The notes beneath the pieces were generated by a model that worked only from the letters and a program-made list of their open reading frames with translations, had not been told where the DNA came from and searched no databases. Of a stretch of DNA of 64,000 nucleotides, positions 18,955 to 29,297 are shown in pieces. The DNA comes from Pseudomonadota bacterium. Its GTDB lineage: Bacteria > Pseudomonadota > Gammaproteobacteria > Steroidobacterales > Steroidobacteraceae. A program made the translations under genes and the position numbers. Every line of letters starts with the position of its first letter. Positions within the stretch are counted from its first letter, which is position 1. Location of the stretch: the NCBI GenBank assembly GCA_021843755.1, contig JAKBWB010000061.1, positions 62,001 through 126,000 of the forward strand. Reading direction: 5' to 3'.

Positions 18955-20862
18955 ATGAACGATCTGACCAAAAATATCATCCTCTGGGTGGTTATCGTCG
19001 TGATCCTGCTGGCGGTCTTCAGCCGCTACATCCCGAACACGAACCAACCACAGGTCATGACCTATTCCACGTTCCTGCACGACGTCGAGGACAATCACGT
19101 CTCCTCGGTGACGTTCCAGGGGACGATGCTCTATGGGGAACTGACCAACCACAAGAAGTTCAAGACCTTCAACCCGGAGACGAATTACACGGCGCTGATC
19201 GGCGCCCTCGAGCAGCACAACGTCAACATCTCCGGCAAGCCGCCCAAGGGCGAGGGCATTCTCGAGCAGATCCTCATCCAGCTGCTGCCCGTGCTGGTGC
19301 TGGTCGTCCTGTTCGCCTACATGCTGCGGCAGATGCAGGGCGCATCGGGCGGACGCGGGGCGATGTCCTTCGGCAAGAGCCGGGCGCGGTTGCTCGGTGA
19401 GGATCAAGTGAGCGTCACCTTCGCCGATGTCGCTGGAGTCGATGAGGCCAAGCAGGAGGTGGGCGAGATCGTCGACTTCCTGAAGGACCCGGGGAAGTTC
19501 CAGAAGCTCGGCGGCAAGATCCCCAAGGGCGTGCTGATGGTCGGCTCACCGGGTACGGGCAAGACGCTGCTGGCGCGCGCCATCGCCGGCGAGGCCAAGG
19601 TACCGTTCTTCACGATCTCCGGCTCGGACTTCGTGGAGATGTTCGTCGGCGTCGGCGCCTCGCGTGTGCGCGACATGTTCGAGCAGGCCAAGAAGCACGC
19701 GCCGTGCATCATCTTCATCGACGAGATCGATGCGGTGGGCCGCCACCGCGGAGCTGGCCTCGGCGGTGGCCATGATGAGCGCGAGCAGACGCTCAATCAG
19801 CTGCTGGTCGAGATGGACGGCTTCGAGGGCAACGAGGGCATCATCGTCATCGCGGCGACCAACCGCCCGGACGTGCTCGACCCGGCGCTGCTGCGCCCGG
19901 GGCGATTCGACCGGCAGGTCGTGGTGCCCCTGCCCGATGTGCGCGGCCGCGAGCAGATCCTGCGGGTGCACATGCGGCGCGTGCCGCTGGGTGATGACGT
20001 GAAGCCGGCGCTGATTGCGCGCGGCACGCCGGGGTTCTCCGGGGCGGATCTGGCCAATCTGGTCAATGAGGCGGCGCTGTTCGCCGCCCGCGCCAACAAG
20101 CGCATCGTGGGCATGGACGAGTTCGAGCGCGCCAAGGACAAGATCATGATGGGCGCGGAACGGCGCTCCATGGTGATGACCGAGGAGGAGAAGCGCATGA
20201 CGGCCTACCACGAGGCCGGCCACGCGATCGTCGGCATGACTGTGCCGGAGCACGACCCGGTTTACAAAGTAACCATCATCCCGCGCGGGCGCGCCCTGGG
20301 CTTGACCCAATTCCTGCCCGAGCAGGACCGCTACAGCTTGTCCAAGCGGCGCCTGGAAAGCACCATTGCCACGCTGTTCGGCGGGCGCGTCGCCGAAGAG
20401 CTGATCTTCGGCCCCGAGGCGGTTACCACCGGCGCCTCGAACGACATTGAGCGGGCTACGGAGCTGGCCCGCAACATGGTCACCAAGTGGGGCCTGTCGG
20501 ACAAGCTCGGGCCGCTCACCTATTCGGAGGAGACCGGAGAGGTGTTCCTCGGCCGCAGCGTAACGCAGCACAAGCAGGTCTCGGATGTGACCGCGCATGC
20601 CATCGACGAAGAGGTTCGCAGGGTCATCGAGAACAATTACAAGACCGCGCGCGAGATCCTCACCGCGTCGCTCGATAAGCTGCATACCATGGCCGAGGCG
20701 CTGATCAAGTACGAGACCATCGAGGAAGATCAGCTGAAGGACATCATGGCGGGCCGCGAGCCGAAGCCGCCGAGCGGCTGGGACGACACCATGTCGCATC
20801 GTCCGCCGCCCCCGGCCCCCGGCCCCTTGCCCGGCGCCCCGCTCGGCTCGCCCGCGAGCTGA
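18955..20862 (+). CDS. ftsH: ATP-dependent zinc metalloprotease FtsH
   Basis: A membrane-anchored AAA+ protease that degrades unassembled membrane proteins and regulators. The 635-residue protein has two transmembrane helices (about 8-23 and 104-123) around a periplasmic domain. The AAA module has Walker A GSPGTGKT (197-204), Walker B IIFIDEID (252-259) and SRH region [16 protein letters not shown]. The zinc site is HEAGH (419-423). The C-terminal tail is Pro/Gly-rich. It follows rlmE and precedes folP and glmM, the E. coli order. Confidence 0.98.
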   Translation: MNDLTKNIILWVVIVVILLAVFSRYIPNTNQPQVMTYSTFLHDVEDNHVSSVTFQGTMLYGELTNHKKFKTFNPETNYTALIGALEQHNVNISGKPPKGEGILEQILIQLLPVLVLVVLFAYMLRQMQGASGGRGAMSFGKSRARLLGEDQVSVTFADVAGVDEAKQEVGEIVDFLKDPGKFQKLGGKIPKGVLMVGSPGTGKTLLARAIAGEAKVPFFTISGSDFVEMFVGVGASRVRDMFEQAKKHAPCIIFIDEIDAVGRHRGAGLGGGHDEREQTLNQLLVEMDGFEGNEGIIVIAATNRPDVLDPALLRPGRFDRQVVVPLPDVRGREQILRVHMRRVPLGDDVKPALIARGTPGFSGADLANLVNEAALFAARANKRIVGMDEFERAKDKIMMGAERRSMVMTEEEKRMTAYHEAGHAIVGMTVPEHDPVYKVTIIPRGRALGLTQFLPEQDRYSLSKRRLESTIATLFGGRVAEELIFGPEAVTTGASNDIERATELARNMVTKWGLSDKLGPLTYSEETGEVFLGRSVTQHKQVSDVTAHAIDEEVRRVIENNYKTAREILTASLDKLHTMAEALIKYETIEEDQLKDIMAGREPKPPSGWDDTMSHRPPPPAPGPLPGAPLGSPAS

Positions 20863-20918
20863 GGCTGGCAGGCCGGCGAGCCGCGCGCGCAGCGACCCCT
20901 CGGGACACGGCCGCCGGC

Positions 20919-21788
20919 GTGAGTACGCTCCTGCGCTGTGGAGAGCGGACGCTCGATTGGGCACGCCCCCTCGTGATGGGCGTGGTCAACATCACGCCCG
21001 ACTCCTTTTCCGACGGTGGCCGCTATCTCGAGCCCGATCAGGCGCTCGCGCGGGCGCTTGCCATCGAGGCGGAAGGGGCCGCGATCATCGACGTCGGCGG
21101 GGAGTCGACCCGCCCCGGCGCCGCGCCGGTGACGGCGCAGGAGGAGTTCCAGCGCGTCCTGCCCGTCCTCGAGCGGCTGCGCTCCCGCACCCGGAGCATC
21201 CTCTCGGTCGATACCAGCAAACCGCAGCTGATGCGCCTGGCGGCCGCCGCGGGGGCGGATCTCATCAACGACGTGTACGCGCTGCGCGCACCCGGAGCGC
21301 TCGAGGCGGCCGCCGAGTCCGGCTGCGCGGTGTGTCTGATGCACATGCAGGGCGAGCCGCGCACCATGCAGCGCTCGCCGCACTACAGCGATGTGGTGAG
21401 CGAGGTGCGGGCGTTCCTCGCCGAGCGCCTCGAGGCCTGCCGGCGCGTAGGCATTGCCGATGAGCGCATCGTGCTCGATCCGGGCTTCGGGTTCGGCAAG
21501 ACGCTCGAGCACAACCTGACGCTGCTGCGCCGCCTGAACGAGGTTCGGGTCGAGGGATTGCCCCTTCTCGCCGGCCTCTCGCGCAAGGCTTCGATCGGCA
21601 CGCTGACGGGCAAGCCTCCCGGGGAACGTGTTTACGGCAGCGTTGCCGCCGCGCTCATTGCCGCGCAGAGCGGTGCGAACATCCTCAGAGTGCACGATGT
21701 GGCCGCGACAGTGGACGCGCTAAAGGTGCTCGAGGCGGTTGCCGGGGTGGGTGCGCGGAGCGATAACTTTGTGGAGGTCTTTCCATGA
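20919..21788 (+). CDS. folP: Dihydropteroate synthase
   Basis: Condenses pABA with hydroxymethyl-dihydropterin pyrophosphate in folate synthesis; the target of sulfonamides. The 289-residue protein has the two DHPS signatures, VMGVVNITPDSFSDGGRYLE and IIDVGGESTRPGAAPV, plus LINDVYALR, the LDPGFGFGKTLEHN loop and a LAGLSRKASIG segment. The start is GTG at 20919. It overlaps glmM by 4 nt. Confidence 0.96.
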   Translation: MSTLLRCGERTLDWARPLVMGVVNITPDSFSDGGRYLEPDQALARALAIEAEGAAIIDVGGESTRPGAAPVTAQEEFQRVLPVLERLRSRTRSILSVDTSKPQLMRLAAAAGADLINDVYALRAPGALEAAAESGCAVCLMHMQGEPRTMQRSPHYSDVVSEVRAFLAERLEACRRVGIADERIVLDPGFGFGKTLEHNLTLLRRLNEVRVEGLPLLAGLSRKASIGTLTGKPPGERVYGSVAAALIAAQSGANILRVHDVAATVDALKVLEAVAGVGARSDNFVEVFP

Positions 21789-23119
21789 GCCGACGGTACT
21801 TCGGGACTGATGGGGTCAGGGGCCGGGTGGGCGAGGACCCGATGACGGTGGACTTCGCGCTGCGCTTGGCGAGCGCCGCGGGCCGAGTGCTCGCCCCGGA
21901 GGGTGGCACGGTGCTGATCGGCAAGGACACGCGCCTCTCTGGCTACATGTTCGAGTCGGCGCTCGAGGCTGGGTTTGTCGCCGCGGGCGTGAACGTGATG
22001 CTGATCGGACCGCTGCCGACACCGGGCATCGCGTACATGGCCCGCCGTTTCGAGTGCGATTTCGGGGCGGTGATCAGCGCCTCGCACAACCCGTACGACG
22101 ACAACGGCATCAAGTTCTTCGATGGCAGTGGCGGGAAGCTCTCCGATGAGCTCGAGACACGCATCGAGGCCGAGCTCGCCCAACCGGTGCTGACCCGCTC
22201 CTCGCGCAATCTCGGCAAAGCCGTGCGCGTCGACCGCTCCCGCGTCCACTACCAGGAATTCTGCGCCGCGACGCTGCCCGACGGCGTCGAGCTCTCGGGC
22301 CTCAAGATCGTGATCGACTGCGCCAATGGGGCGGCCTACAAGGTCGCGCCCCGCGTGCTGGCCGACCTCGGGGCCGAGATCGTGCCGATCGGCTGCTCGC
22401 CGAACGGGCGCAACATCAACGACGGCTGCGGCTCGTTGCACCCGGAGCTGCTGCAGCTGACGGTCCCCGGCGTGCGCGCCCACGTGGGCCTGGCCCTCGA
22501 CGGGGACGGCGACCGGCTGGTCATGGTCGATCATCTGGGGCGCATCGTCGATGGTGACCAGCTGCTGTATGTCATCGCGCGTGCACGCCACGAGGCCGGG
22601 CAGCTCCAGGGGCCGGTGGTCGGCACGGTGATGAGCAATCTCGGCCTCGAGGTCGCCCTGCGCGAGCTGGGGATCGGATTCCGCCGCGCACCGGTGGGGG
22701 ACCGGCACGTGCTGTCGATGCTGCGCGACAGCGGCGGTGTACTCGGCGGGGAGACATCCGGACATATTCTCTGCCTCGACAAGACCACTACCGGAGATGG
22801 CTTGGTGAGCGCCCTGCAGGTGCTCGCCGTGATGCGCCAGAGCGGCCGCTCGCTGGCCGAGCTTGCCGCGCCGATGCGAAAATTCCCGCAAGTGCTGCTC
22901 AACGTCCAGGTCGCCAAACGTTTCGATCCGACCGCGGTACCTGCGGTGTGCGAGGCGGTCCAGCGGGTCGAGCAGCGTCTGGGAGGTCAAGGCCGGGTGG
23001 TGCTGCGTGCCTCGGGAACCGAACCGGTCATCCGGGTCATGGTCGAGGGGCGCGACGAGGGCCCGACCCGGGCGGCGGCGGCCGAGCTGGCTGAAGTCGT
23101 GCGCGGCGCGGTCCGCTAG
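21785..23119 (+). CDS. glmM: Phosphoglucosamine mutase
   Basis: Interconverts glucosamine-6-P and glucosamine-1-P for peptidoglycan and LPS precursors. The 444-residue protein starts MSRRYFGTDGVRGRVGEDPM. The phosphoserine loop ISASHNPYDDNGIKFF has the active-site Ser at position 100. The metal-binding DGDGDR loop is in LALDGDGDRLVMVD, the sugar loop is GGETSGH, and the phosphate loop is RASGTEPVIRVMVEG. All key residues are present. It is translationally coupled to folP. Confidence 0.97.
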   Translation: MSRRYFGTDGVRGRVGEDPMTVDFALRLASAAGRVLAPEGGTVLIGKDTRLSGYMFESALEAGFVAAGVNVMLIGPLPTPGIAYMARRFECDFGAVISASHNPYDDNGIKFFDGSGGKLSDELETRIEAELAQPVLTRSSRNLGKAVRVDRSRVHYQEFCAATLPDGVELSGLKIVIDCANGAAYKVAPRVLADLGAEIVPIGCSPNGRNINDGCGSLHPELLQLTVPGVRAHVGLALDGDGDRLVMVDHLGRIVDGDQLLYVIARARHEAGQLQGPVVGTVMSNLGLEVALRELGIGFRRAPVGDRHVLSMLRDSGGVLGGETSGHILCLDKTTTGDGLVSALQVLAVMRQSGRSLAELAAPMRKFPQVLLNVQVAKRFDPTAVPAVCEAVQRVEQRLGGQGRVVLRASGTEPVIRVMVEGRDEGPTRAAAAELAEVVRGAVR

Positions 23120-23199
23120 CGCGGTCTTGAGGGGCGTGCGTTGCGCTGCGGGGAGCGCGCCGCTATCATCGCGCCCCCGTTCGAGGTCGGGAATTGCGC

Positions 23200-23958
23200 A
23201 TGCGCCGCCCCATCGTGGCTGGAAATTGGAAGATGCACGGGACGCGCGCGGACAACGCGCGCCTCGTAGAAGAATTGCTCGCCGGGCTGCCCGACGGTGC
23301 GGCCGCCGAGTGCCTCGTCTGTCCGCCGTTCGTCTACCTGCAGGAAGTGGGGCGGCTGCTGCGCGATACGCCCATTCAACTAGGCGCGCAGGACGTGTGC
23401 GCCGAGGCCCAGGGCGCATTCACCGGCGAAGTGTCCGCGGCGATGCTGAAGGACGTCGGCTGCGGCTACGTCATCGTGGGACACTCGGAGCGCCGCTGGA
23501 TCTATCACGAGAGCGACCAGCTGGTGGCGCGCAAATTCGCCGCGGCCCAGGCCAAGTCGTTGGTGCCGATTCTGTGCGTCGGCGAGCAGCTGGCGCAGCG
23601 CGAAGCCGGGCGCACCGAGGAGGTGGTCGGCCGCCAGCTCGAGGTGGTGCTCGAACTGTGCGGAGTTGGCGCGTTGCACGAGGCGGTCATCGCTTACGAG
23701 CCGGTCTGGGCGATCGGCACGGGCCGCAGCGCGACTCCCGAGCAGGCGCAGGAGGTCCATGCGTTCATTCGTGAGCGAATCGGCATGCGGGATGCTAAAA
23801 TAGCCGCGGCGACTCGCGTGCTCTATGGCGGCAGCGTCAAGGCGAGCAATGCGGCCGAGCTGTTCGCGCGGCCCGATGTCGACGGCGGCCTGATCGGCGG
23901 CGCGTCGCTCAATGCGGAGGAGTTTCTGGCGATCCTGGCGGCATGCGGGTCGCGGTGA
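23200..23958 (+). CDS. tpiA: Triosephosphate isomerase
   Basis: A glycolytic enzyme interconverting DHAP and glyceraldehyde-3-P. The 252-residue protein has catalytic Lys11 (AGNWKM), His95 (VGHSERR) and Glu167 (AYEPVWAIGTG), and the phosphate-binding LYGGSVKASN and GGASL segments. ATG at 23200 is preferred over the TTG six bases upstream because it aligns with the usual MRRPIVAGNWKM start. glmM-tpiA-secG is a common order. Confidence 0.97.
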   Translation: MRRPIVAGNWKMHGTRADNARLVEELLAGLPDGAAAECLVCPPFVYLQEVGRLLRDTPIQLGAQDVCAEAQGAFTGEVSAAMLKDVGCGYVIVGHSERRWIYHESDQLVARKFAAAQAKSLVPILCVGEQLAQREAGRTEEVVGRQLEVVLELCGVGALHEAVIAYEPVWAIGTGRSATPEQAQEVHAFIRERIGMRDAKIAAATRVLYGGSVKASNAAELFARPDVDGGLIGGASLNAEEFLAILAACGSR

Positions 23959-23970
23959 GCGGTTTTTACT

Positions 23971-24345
23971 ATGCATGACATTTTGCTGATCGTTCAGCTG
24001 GTCTCGGGGGTGTGCATCGTCATCCTCGTCCTGCTGCAGCATGGTCAAGGCGCCGATGCCGGCGCCGGTTTCGGCGCGGGCGCATCGGGGACGGTGTTCG
24101 GAGCGCGCGGGGCCACCACGGCCCTCTCGCGCACCACGGCGGTTTTCGCCGCGATTTTCATGCTCAACAGCGTCGCGCTGACGTATCTGAGCACGCGCAC
24201 GCGCGAGCAGCATCAGACGATTCTGAATCTGGCCGCAGAGCAGCGGGCGACTCCGGTGACTAAGCCGCCGGTGGCGCATCCGGCGCCGAACGGCGCGAAC
24301 GCGCCGGCCAAGCCGCCCGGCCCGGGCCAGCCGCCCGCGAAGTGA
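23971..24345 (+). CDS. secG: Protein-export membrane protein SecG
   Basis: A small subunit of the SecYEG translocon. The 124-residue protein has two transmembrane helices (about 3-22 and 50-70) flanking the conserved cytoplasmic LLQHGQGADAGAGFGAGASG-TVFGARG loop. A Pro/Ala-rich C-terminal tail follows. It lies 12 bp after tpiA and 45 bp before tRNA-Leu, a widespread arrangement (tpiA-secG-tRNA-Leu-nuo). Confidence 0.95.
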   Translation: MHDILLIVQLVSGVCIVILVLLQHGQGADAGAGFGAGASGTVFGARGATTALSRTTAVFAAIFMLNSVALTYLSTRTREQHQTILNLAAEQRATPVTKPPVAHPAPNGANAPAKPPGPGQPPAK

Positions 24346-24390
24346 TACTGACCGCAGCGGCGGGCGCAGCGGCGGCCTTTGATTGACGTT

Positions 24391-24475
24391 GCCGACGTGG
24401 TGGAATTGGTAGACACACTAGCTTGAGGGGCTAGCGCCGCGAGGCGTGTCGGTTCGAATCCGACCGTCGGCACCA
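24391..24475 (+). tRNA. tRNA-Leu (anticodon GAG)
   Basis: The acceptor stem is GCCGACG (24391-24397) pairing with CGTCGGC, followed by A and an encoded CCA (24473-24475). The anticodon stem CTAGC/GCTAG closes a seven-base loop TTGAGGG with anticodon GAG at 24425-24427. A class II variable arm (CGCCGCGAGGCG) and the T-arm GGTTCGAATCC follow. It lies between secG and nuoA. Confidence 0.96.
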
Positions 24476-24491
24476 AATTGCCTTCGCACGC

Positions 24492-24500
24492 TGCTACAAT
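24492..24500 (+). promoter_or_regulatory. Putative extended -10 promoter for nuoA
   Basis: TGCTACAAT fits the extended -10 form TGnTANAAT and lies 70 bp before the nuoA start, just after the tRNA. No good -35 box is seen at 17 bp. The operon may also be read from upstream through the tRNA. Confidence 0.35.
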
Positions 24501-24569
24501 GCTCGCGCTCGAAGGGGAAGACACCGGGAGGGTCTTCTATTTGCTCTTTGCTGGCCGGGCGATGGAAGC

Positions 24570-24938
24570 ATGCTGAACAATTATCTGCCGATCCTGATTT
24601 TCCTCGTGGTCGCCACCGCGGTGGCGCTGGTGATGCTGACCCTCGGCACCCTCATCGGCCGCTTCTTCTCCCGCAATCCCGCCGACCGCGCCAAGCTTTC
24701 CGCGTACGAGTGCGGCTTCGAAGCTTTCGAAGACAGCCGCATGAAGTTCGACGTGCGCTACTACCTCGTCGCGATTCTCTTCATCGTCTTCGATCTGGAG
24801 GTCGTGTTTCTGTTCCCTTGGGCGGTGGCGCTCGGGAAGATCGGCATCGCGGGGCTGCTCGCCATGGTGATATTTCTCGGCATCCTCACCGTGGGCTTCA
24901 TCTACGAGTGGAAGAAAGGGGCGCTCGAGTGGGATTGA
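24570..24938 (+). CDS. nuoA: NADH-quinone oxidoreductase subunit A
   Basis: A membrane subunit of complex I near the quinone site. The 122-residue protein has three transmembrane helices (about 5-28, 65-85 and 90-112). The conserved loop between helices 1 and 2 is [20 protein letters not shown], with helix 2 starting [20 protein letters not shown]. It is the first gene of the nuo operon, with ATG at 24570. Its end overlaps nuoB by 10 nt. Confidence 0.96.
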   Translation: MLNNYLPILIFLVVATAVALVMLTLGTLIGRFFSRNPADRAKLSAYECGFEAFEDSRMKFDVRYYLVAILFIVFDLEVVFLFPWAVALGKIGIAGLLAMVIFLGILTVGFIYEWKKGALEWD

Positions 24939-25417
24939 CGGACGAGCAGGAAGGGTTCGCCCAGCGGGGCTTTCTCACCACCCAAGTCGATAACCTGCTG
25001 AATTGGGCGCGCACGGGCTCGTTGTGGCCGATGACATTCGGTCTTGCCTGTTGCGCGGTGGAGATGATGCACGCCGGGGCGTCCCGTTACGACCTCGATC
25101 GCTTCGGCGTCGTGTTTCGCCCGAGCCCGCGCCAGTCGGATGTGATGATCGTCGCAGGCACGCTGGTGAACAAGATGGCGCCGGCGCTGCGCAAGGTCTA
25201 TGACCAGATGGCCGAGCCCCGCTGGGTCATCTCGATGGGCTCGTGCGCCAACGGCGGCGGCTATTACCACTATTCATATGCGATCGTCCGCGGTTGCGAC
25301 CGTATCGTTCCCGTGGATGTCTACGTGCCCGGCTGTCCGCCGACGGCCGAAGCGCTGGTGTACGGGATCATCCAGCTGCAGAAGAAGATCGCCCGTACCA
25401 GCACGATCGCCAGGTAG
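24929..25417 (+). CDS. nuoB: NADH-quinone oxidoreductase subunit B
   Basis: Carries the [4Fe-4S] cluster N2 that passes electrons to quinone. The 162-residue protein shows the ligands in [13 protein letters not shown] (tandem Cys), [16 protein letters not shown] and [14 protein letters not shown] at 24929 (MGLTDEQEG), overlapping the end of nuoA, is chosen as the start; the open frame further upstream runs through the tRNA and is not coding. Confidence 0.96.
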   Translation: MGLTDEQEGFAQRGFLTTQVDNLLNWARTGSLWPMTFGLACCAVEMMHAGASRYDLDRFGVVFRPSPRQSDVMIVAGTLVNKMAPALRKVYDQMAEPRWVISMGSCANGGGYYHYSYAIVRGCDRIVPVDVYVPGCPPTAEALVYGIIQLQKKIARTSTIAR

Positions 25418-25426
25418 ATCGTCCCC

Positions 25427-26146
25427 ATGGAACAGACCACCGACCAACCGGCCGCAGCCGGAGCAGGCATCGAGGCGCTCGCGCAGGCCATCGAGAGGCT
25501 TGTGGGCGGGGTGAGCCGACTGCCGTCGCTGGCGCACGAGCTTGCCTATCGAGTCGAGCCGCCCCGGCTGCTCGAGGCGTGCCGCGTCCTGCGCGATGCC
25601 CCCGAGCTGCGCTTCGAGATGCTGATGGACGTCTGCGGCGTCGATTTCCTGCAGTTCGGCCGCGAGGAGTGGCTGACGACGGGGGCGACTCGCAGTGGTT
25701 TCAGCCGTGCTCGCGAGATCAACGCGCCGCCGGATCCGGACATGCCCGAGCGCTTCGCCGTCGTCTACCAGCTGCTCTCGGTCACGCACAATGCGCGGCT
25801 GCGGCTGCGGGTGGTGTGCCCGGATACACGCGAGCCGATCGTCGATTCCCTGGTGCAGATCTGGCCGAGCGCCAACTGGTTCGAGCGCGAGACCTTCGAC
25901 CTGTTCGGCATCCTGTTCCGCGGCCATCCGGATCTGCGCCGTATCCTCACCGATTACGGATTCATCGGCCACCCGTTCCGCAAGGACTTCCCGCTGATCG
26001 GCAACGTCGAGACGCGCTATGACCCCGAGAGGAAGCGCGTGGTGTATGAGCCGGTGAGCATCGTGCCGCGCGTGCTCGCGCCGAAGGTGATCCGGCACGA
26101 CAACCGCTACGAGCCGGCGCTGACGGCTCCGGAGCTGCCCCGCTGA
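25427..26146 (+). CDS. nuoC: NADH-quinone oxidoreductase subunit C
   Basis: A 30-kDa-type peripheral arm subunit. The 239-residue protein has the diagnostic segments [31 protein letters not shown] and [20 protein letters not shown], then [20 protein letters not shown] and KDFPL. The N-terminal 30 residues are variable. Its stop shares one base with the nuoD start. nuoC and nuoD are separate here, not fused as in E. coli. Confidence 0.95.
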   Translation: MEQTTDQPAAAGAGIEALAQAIERLVGGVSRLPSLAHELAYRVEPPRLLEACRVLRDAPELRFEMLMDVCGVDFLQFGREEWLTTGATRSGFSRAREINAPPDPDMPERFAVVYQLLSVTHNARLRLRVVCPDTREPIVDSLVQIWPSANWFERETFDLFGILFRGHPDLRRILTDYGFIGHPFRKDFPLIGNVETRYDPERKRVVYEPVSIVPRVLAPKVIRHDNRYEPALTAPELPR

Positions 26147-27453
26147 TGGAAGCAAACTCTCCGACAACCGCAGCCGCGAGTGCGAGCGCACCCGGCAATC
26201 TTGCGGAGATTCGCAACTACACGATGAACTTCGGCCCCCAGCATCCATCCGCCCACGGGGTGCTGCGGCTGGTGCTGGAACTCGATGGCGAGACGATCCA
26301 GAAGGCCGATCCGCACATCGGCCTGCTGCATCGGGGAACCGAGAAGCTCGCCGAGTCGAAGCACTTCAATCACTCGATCGGCTACATGGACCGCCTCGAC
26401 TACGTGTCCATGATGTGCAATGAGCACGCCTACGTGCTCGCCATCGAGCGGCTGCTCGGCATCACCCCGCCGGAGCGCGCGCAGTACATCCGCGTGATGT
26501 TCGATGAGATCACGCGCATCCTCAATCATCTGATGTGGCTCGGCGCGCACGCGCTCGACATCGGCGCGATGACGGTGTTCCTGCTGTGCTTCAAGGAGCG
26601 CGAGGAGCTGATGGATGTGTATGAGGCGGTTTCCGGCACCCGCATGCACGCCACCTACTACCGGCCGGGCGGCGTTTATCGCGACCTGCCCGAGAGCATG
26701 CCGAAGTACCAGGTGTCCAAGTGGCGCTCGGCCAAGGAGGTCGAGCGGTTGAACGAGACCCGTTCGGGCTCGATGCTGGATTTCATCGATGCGTTCGCCG
26801 CGCGCTTCCCGGCCGCGGTGGCCGACTACGAGACGCTGCTCACCGACAACCGCATCTGGAAGCAGCGCACCGTCAACATCGGCGTGGTGCCGCCGGAACG
26901 GGCCATGGCGCTCGGATTCTCCGGACCGATGCTGCGCGGTTCGGGCGTGGTGTGGGACCTGCGCAAGAAGCAGCCCTACGAAGTCTACGACCGGATGGAC
27001 TTCGACATCCCGGTCGGAACGAACGGCGATTGCTACGACCGTTACCTGGTGCGCGTCGAGGAGCTGCGCCAGTCGACGCGCATCGTCCGTCAGTGTGTCG
27101 ATTGGCTGCGCAAGCATCCCGGTCCGGTCATGATCAATGACCGCAAGGTGCGTCCGCCGAGCCGCGAGCACATGAAGGGCGACATGGAATCGCTCATCCA
27201 CCACTTCAAGTTCTTCACCGAGGGCTACACAGTGCCTCTTGGGGAGACCTATGCCGCGGTGGAGGCGCCGAAGGGCGAATTCGGCATCTATCTGGTTTCC
27301 GATGGCGCGAACAAGCCCTATCGCCTCAAGTGCCGCGCACCGGGTTTCGCCCATCTCGCCTCCCTCGAGGAGATGGTGCGCGGCCACATGCTGGCGGACG
27401 TGGTCGCCGTGATCGGCACACAGGACATCGTGTTCGGGGAAGTCGACCGTTGA
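26146..27453 (+). CDS. nuoD: NADH-quinone oxidoreductase subunit D
   Basis: A 49-kDa-type subunit forming the quinone-binding pocket with NuoB. The 435-residue protein has [20 protein letters not shown], the [14 protein letters not shown] segment, [20 protein letters not shown], and ends with the conserved [13 protein letters not shown]. It has an extra Ala/Ser-rich N-terminal stretch of about 20 residues. It overlaps the nuoC stop by one base. Confidence 0.96.
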   Translation: MEANSPTTAAASASAPGNLAEIRNYTMNFGPQHPSAHGVLRLVLELDGETIQKADPHIGLLHRGTEKLAESKHFNHSIGYMDRLDYVSMMCNEHAYVLAIERLLGITPPERAQYIRVMFDEITRILNHLMWLGAHALDIGAMTVFLLCFKEREELMDVYEAVSGTRMHATYYRPGGVYRDLPESMPKYQVSKWRSAKEVERLNETRSGSMLDFIDAFAARFPAAVADYETLLTDNRIWKQRTVNIGVVPPERAMALGFSGPMLRGSGVVWDLRKKQPYEVYDRMDFDIPVGTNGDCYDRYLVRVEELRQSTRIVRQCVDWLRKHPGPVMINDRKVRPPSREHMKGDMESLIHHFKFFTEGYTVPLGETYAAVEAPKGEFGIYLVSDGANKPYRLKCRAPGFAHLASLEEMVRGHMLADVVAVIGTQDIVFGEVDR

Positions 27454-27467
27454 GCAACGAACGAGAC

Positions 27468-27977
27468 ATGGCGCCGGCAAGCGGCGCCGCAGGCAGCGCG
27501 CTCCTCTCGGAGCACACTCGGGCCCGGATCGACCAATGGGTGGCGAAGTTCCCGCCCGGGCGGCAGCGGTCGGCATGCATCGAGGCCCTGCGCGCGGCGC
27601 AGGAGCAGAACCACGGTCATCTCACCCGGGGTCTGATGGATGCGGTGGCCGAGTATCTGGATCTGCCGGCCATCCAGGTGTACGAGGTGGCCAGCTTCTA
27701 CTCGATGTTCGAGATCCATCCCTGCGGCCGGCATCACGTCAGCATCTGCACCAACGTCTCGTGCATGCTGAACGGCGCCGAAGCGCTGCTCGAGCATGCC
27801 GAGCGCAAGCTCGGGATCAAACTCGATGAGAGCACGCCCGACGGCCGGATCTTCCTGAAGGAGGAGCACGAGTGCCTGGCGGCGTGCACCGGCGCGCCGA
27901 TGATGATGGTCGACCACGTCTTCCACGAGCATCTCACTGCCGAGAAGCTCGATCAGATCCTCGATGAGCTGAAATAA
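27468..27977 (+). CDS. nuoE: NADH-quinone oxidoreductase subunit E
   Basis: A thioredoxin-like [2Fe-2S] (N1a) subunit of the NADH module. The 169-residue protein has [20 protein letters not shown] followed by cluster ligands in [12 protein letters not shown] and [17 protein letters not shown] at 27468 is chosen; a TTG at 27450, overlapping the nuoD stop, is an alternative that would add six residues. nuoF starts 2 bp downstream. Confidence 0.94.
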   Translation: MAPASGAAGSALLSEHTRARIDQWVAKFPPGRQRSACIEALRAAQEQNHGHLTRGLMDAVAEYLDLPAIQVYEVASFYSMFEIHPCGRHHVSICTNVSCMLNGAEALLEHAERKLGIKLDESTPDGRIFLKEEHECLAACTGAPMMMVDHVFHEHLTAEKLDQILDELK

Positions 27978-27979
27978 CC

Positions 27980-29296
27980 ATGCCCGTGAGCCCGGACAAG
28001 ATGAACCTGGTGGTGTTCGAGCCGCTGCGGCTCGAGCGCCCGTGGACGCTCGCGACCTATCGCACGATCGGCGGCTACCAGGTGTGGGAGAAGATCCTCG
28101 CCGAGAAGCCCCCGCGCGAGCAGATCATCGAGGCGGTCAAGGCCTCGGGGCTGCGCGGCCGCGGTGGCGCGGGCTTTCCGACCGGCGTCAAGTGGAGCTT
28201 CATGCCGCGCAACTCGCCGGTACAGAAGTACCTGGTGTGCAATTCCGACGAGAGCGAGCCGGGCACCTGTCACGATCGCGATATCCTGCGTTACAACCCG
28301 CATGCGCTGATCGAAGGGCTGGCGATCGCGGGCTACGCCACCAATTCCACCGTGGCATACAACTACATCCGCGGCGAGTTTCTCGGTGAGCCGGTGCCGC
28401 GGTTCGAAGCCGCGCTGCGCGAGGCGTACGCCGCGGGTCTGCTCGGGCGGAACATAAGGGGGAGCGGCGTCGACTTCGATTTGCACACCTTCGTCGGCGC
28501 GGGCGCCTACATCTGCGGCGAGGAAACGGGCCTGCTCGAGTCTCTGGAGGGCAAGCCGGGCAAGCCGCGCTTCAAACCGCCGTTTCCGGCCAACTTCGGC
28601 CTGTACGGCCAGCCGACGACGATCAACAACACCCAGAGCTTCGCCTCCGTGCCGACCATACTGCGCAAAGGCCCGGAATGGTTCGCACAGCTTGGGCCGG
28701 CCAACTCCGGGGGCACGGTGATCTTCTCCGTTTCCGGACACGTCGAGCGTCCCGGTAATTTCGAGCTGCCCCTCGGCGTGCCGTTCGCGGACCTGCTCGA
28801 GCTCGCCGGCGGCGTGCGCGCGGGACGCAAGCTCAAGGCGGTGATCCCGGGCGGCTCATCGGTGCCCGTGGTGCCCGGGGAAGTGATGCTCAAGACCAAC
28901 ATGGATTACGATTCGCTGCGCGCCGCCGGGTCGGCGCTCGGATCGGCGGCGGTGATCGTCATGGACGAGACGACCTGCATGGTGCGCGTGCTCGAGCGGA
29001 TCTCGCGCTTCTACATGGCCGAGTCCTGCGGCCAGTGCACGCCCTGCCGCGAGGGCACGGGTTGGATGAATCGGCTGATCAAGCGCATCCTGGCCGGCCA
29101 GGGACGCCACGAGGAACTCAACCTGCTCGTCGATGTCGCCAACCGCATCGAGGGACACACCATCTGCGCCCTGGGTGATGCGGCGGCGTGGCCGGTGCAG
29201 AGCTTCCTGAAGCACTTTCGCCGCGAGTTCGAGTACATGATCGATCACGGCGGGCGCAGCATCGTCGCGGATCGGCTCGCAGAGCGGGCGGCATGA
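27980..29296 (+). CDS. nuoF: NADH-quinone oxidoreductase subunit F
   Basis: The NADH- and FMN-binding subunit that takes electrons from NADH. The 438-residue protein has the nucleotide/FMN motif [37 protein letters not shown], the [16 protein letters not shown] segment and the [4Fe-4S] N3 site [15 protein letters not shown] with a later Cys in [13 protein letters not shown]. All ligands are visible. nuoG starts 1 bp after the stop. Confidence 0.97.
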   Translation: MPVSPDKMNLVVFEPLRLERPWTLATYRTIGGYQVWEKILAEKPPREQIIEAVKASGLRGRGGAGFPTGVKWSFMPRNSPVQKYLVCNSDESEPGTCHDRDILRYNPHALIEGLAIAGYATNSTVAYNYIRGEFLGEPVPRFEAALREAYAAGLLGRNIRGSGVDFDLHTFVGAGAYICGEETGLLESLEGKPGKPRFKPPFPANFGLYGQPTTINNTQSFASVPTILRKGPEWFAQLGPANSGGTVIFSVSGHVERPGNFELPLGVPFADLLELAGGVRAGRKLKAVIPGGSSVPVVPGEVMLKTNMDYDSLRAAGSALGSAAVIVMDETTCMVRVLERISRFYMAESCGQCTPCREGTGWMNRLIKRILAGQGRHEELNLLVDVANRIEGHTICALGDAAAWPVQSFLKHFRREFEYMIDHGGRSIVADRLAERAA

Positions 29297-29297
29297 C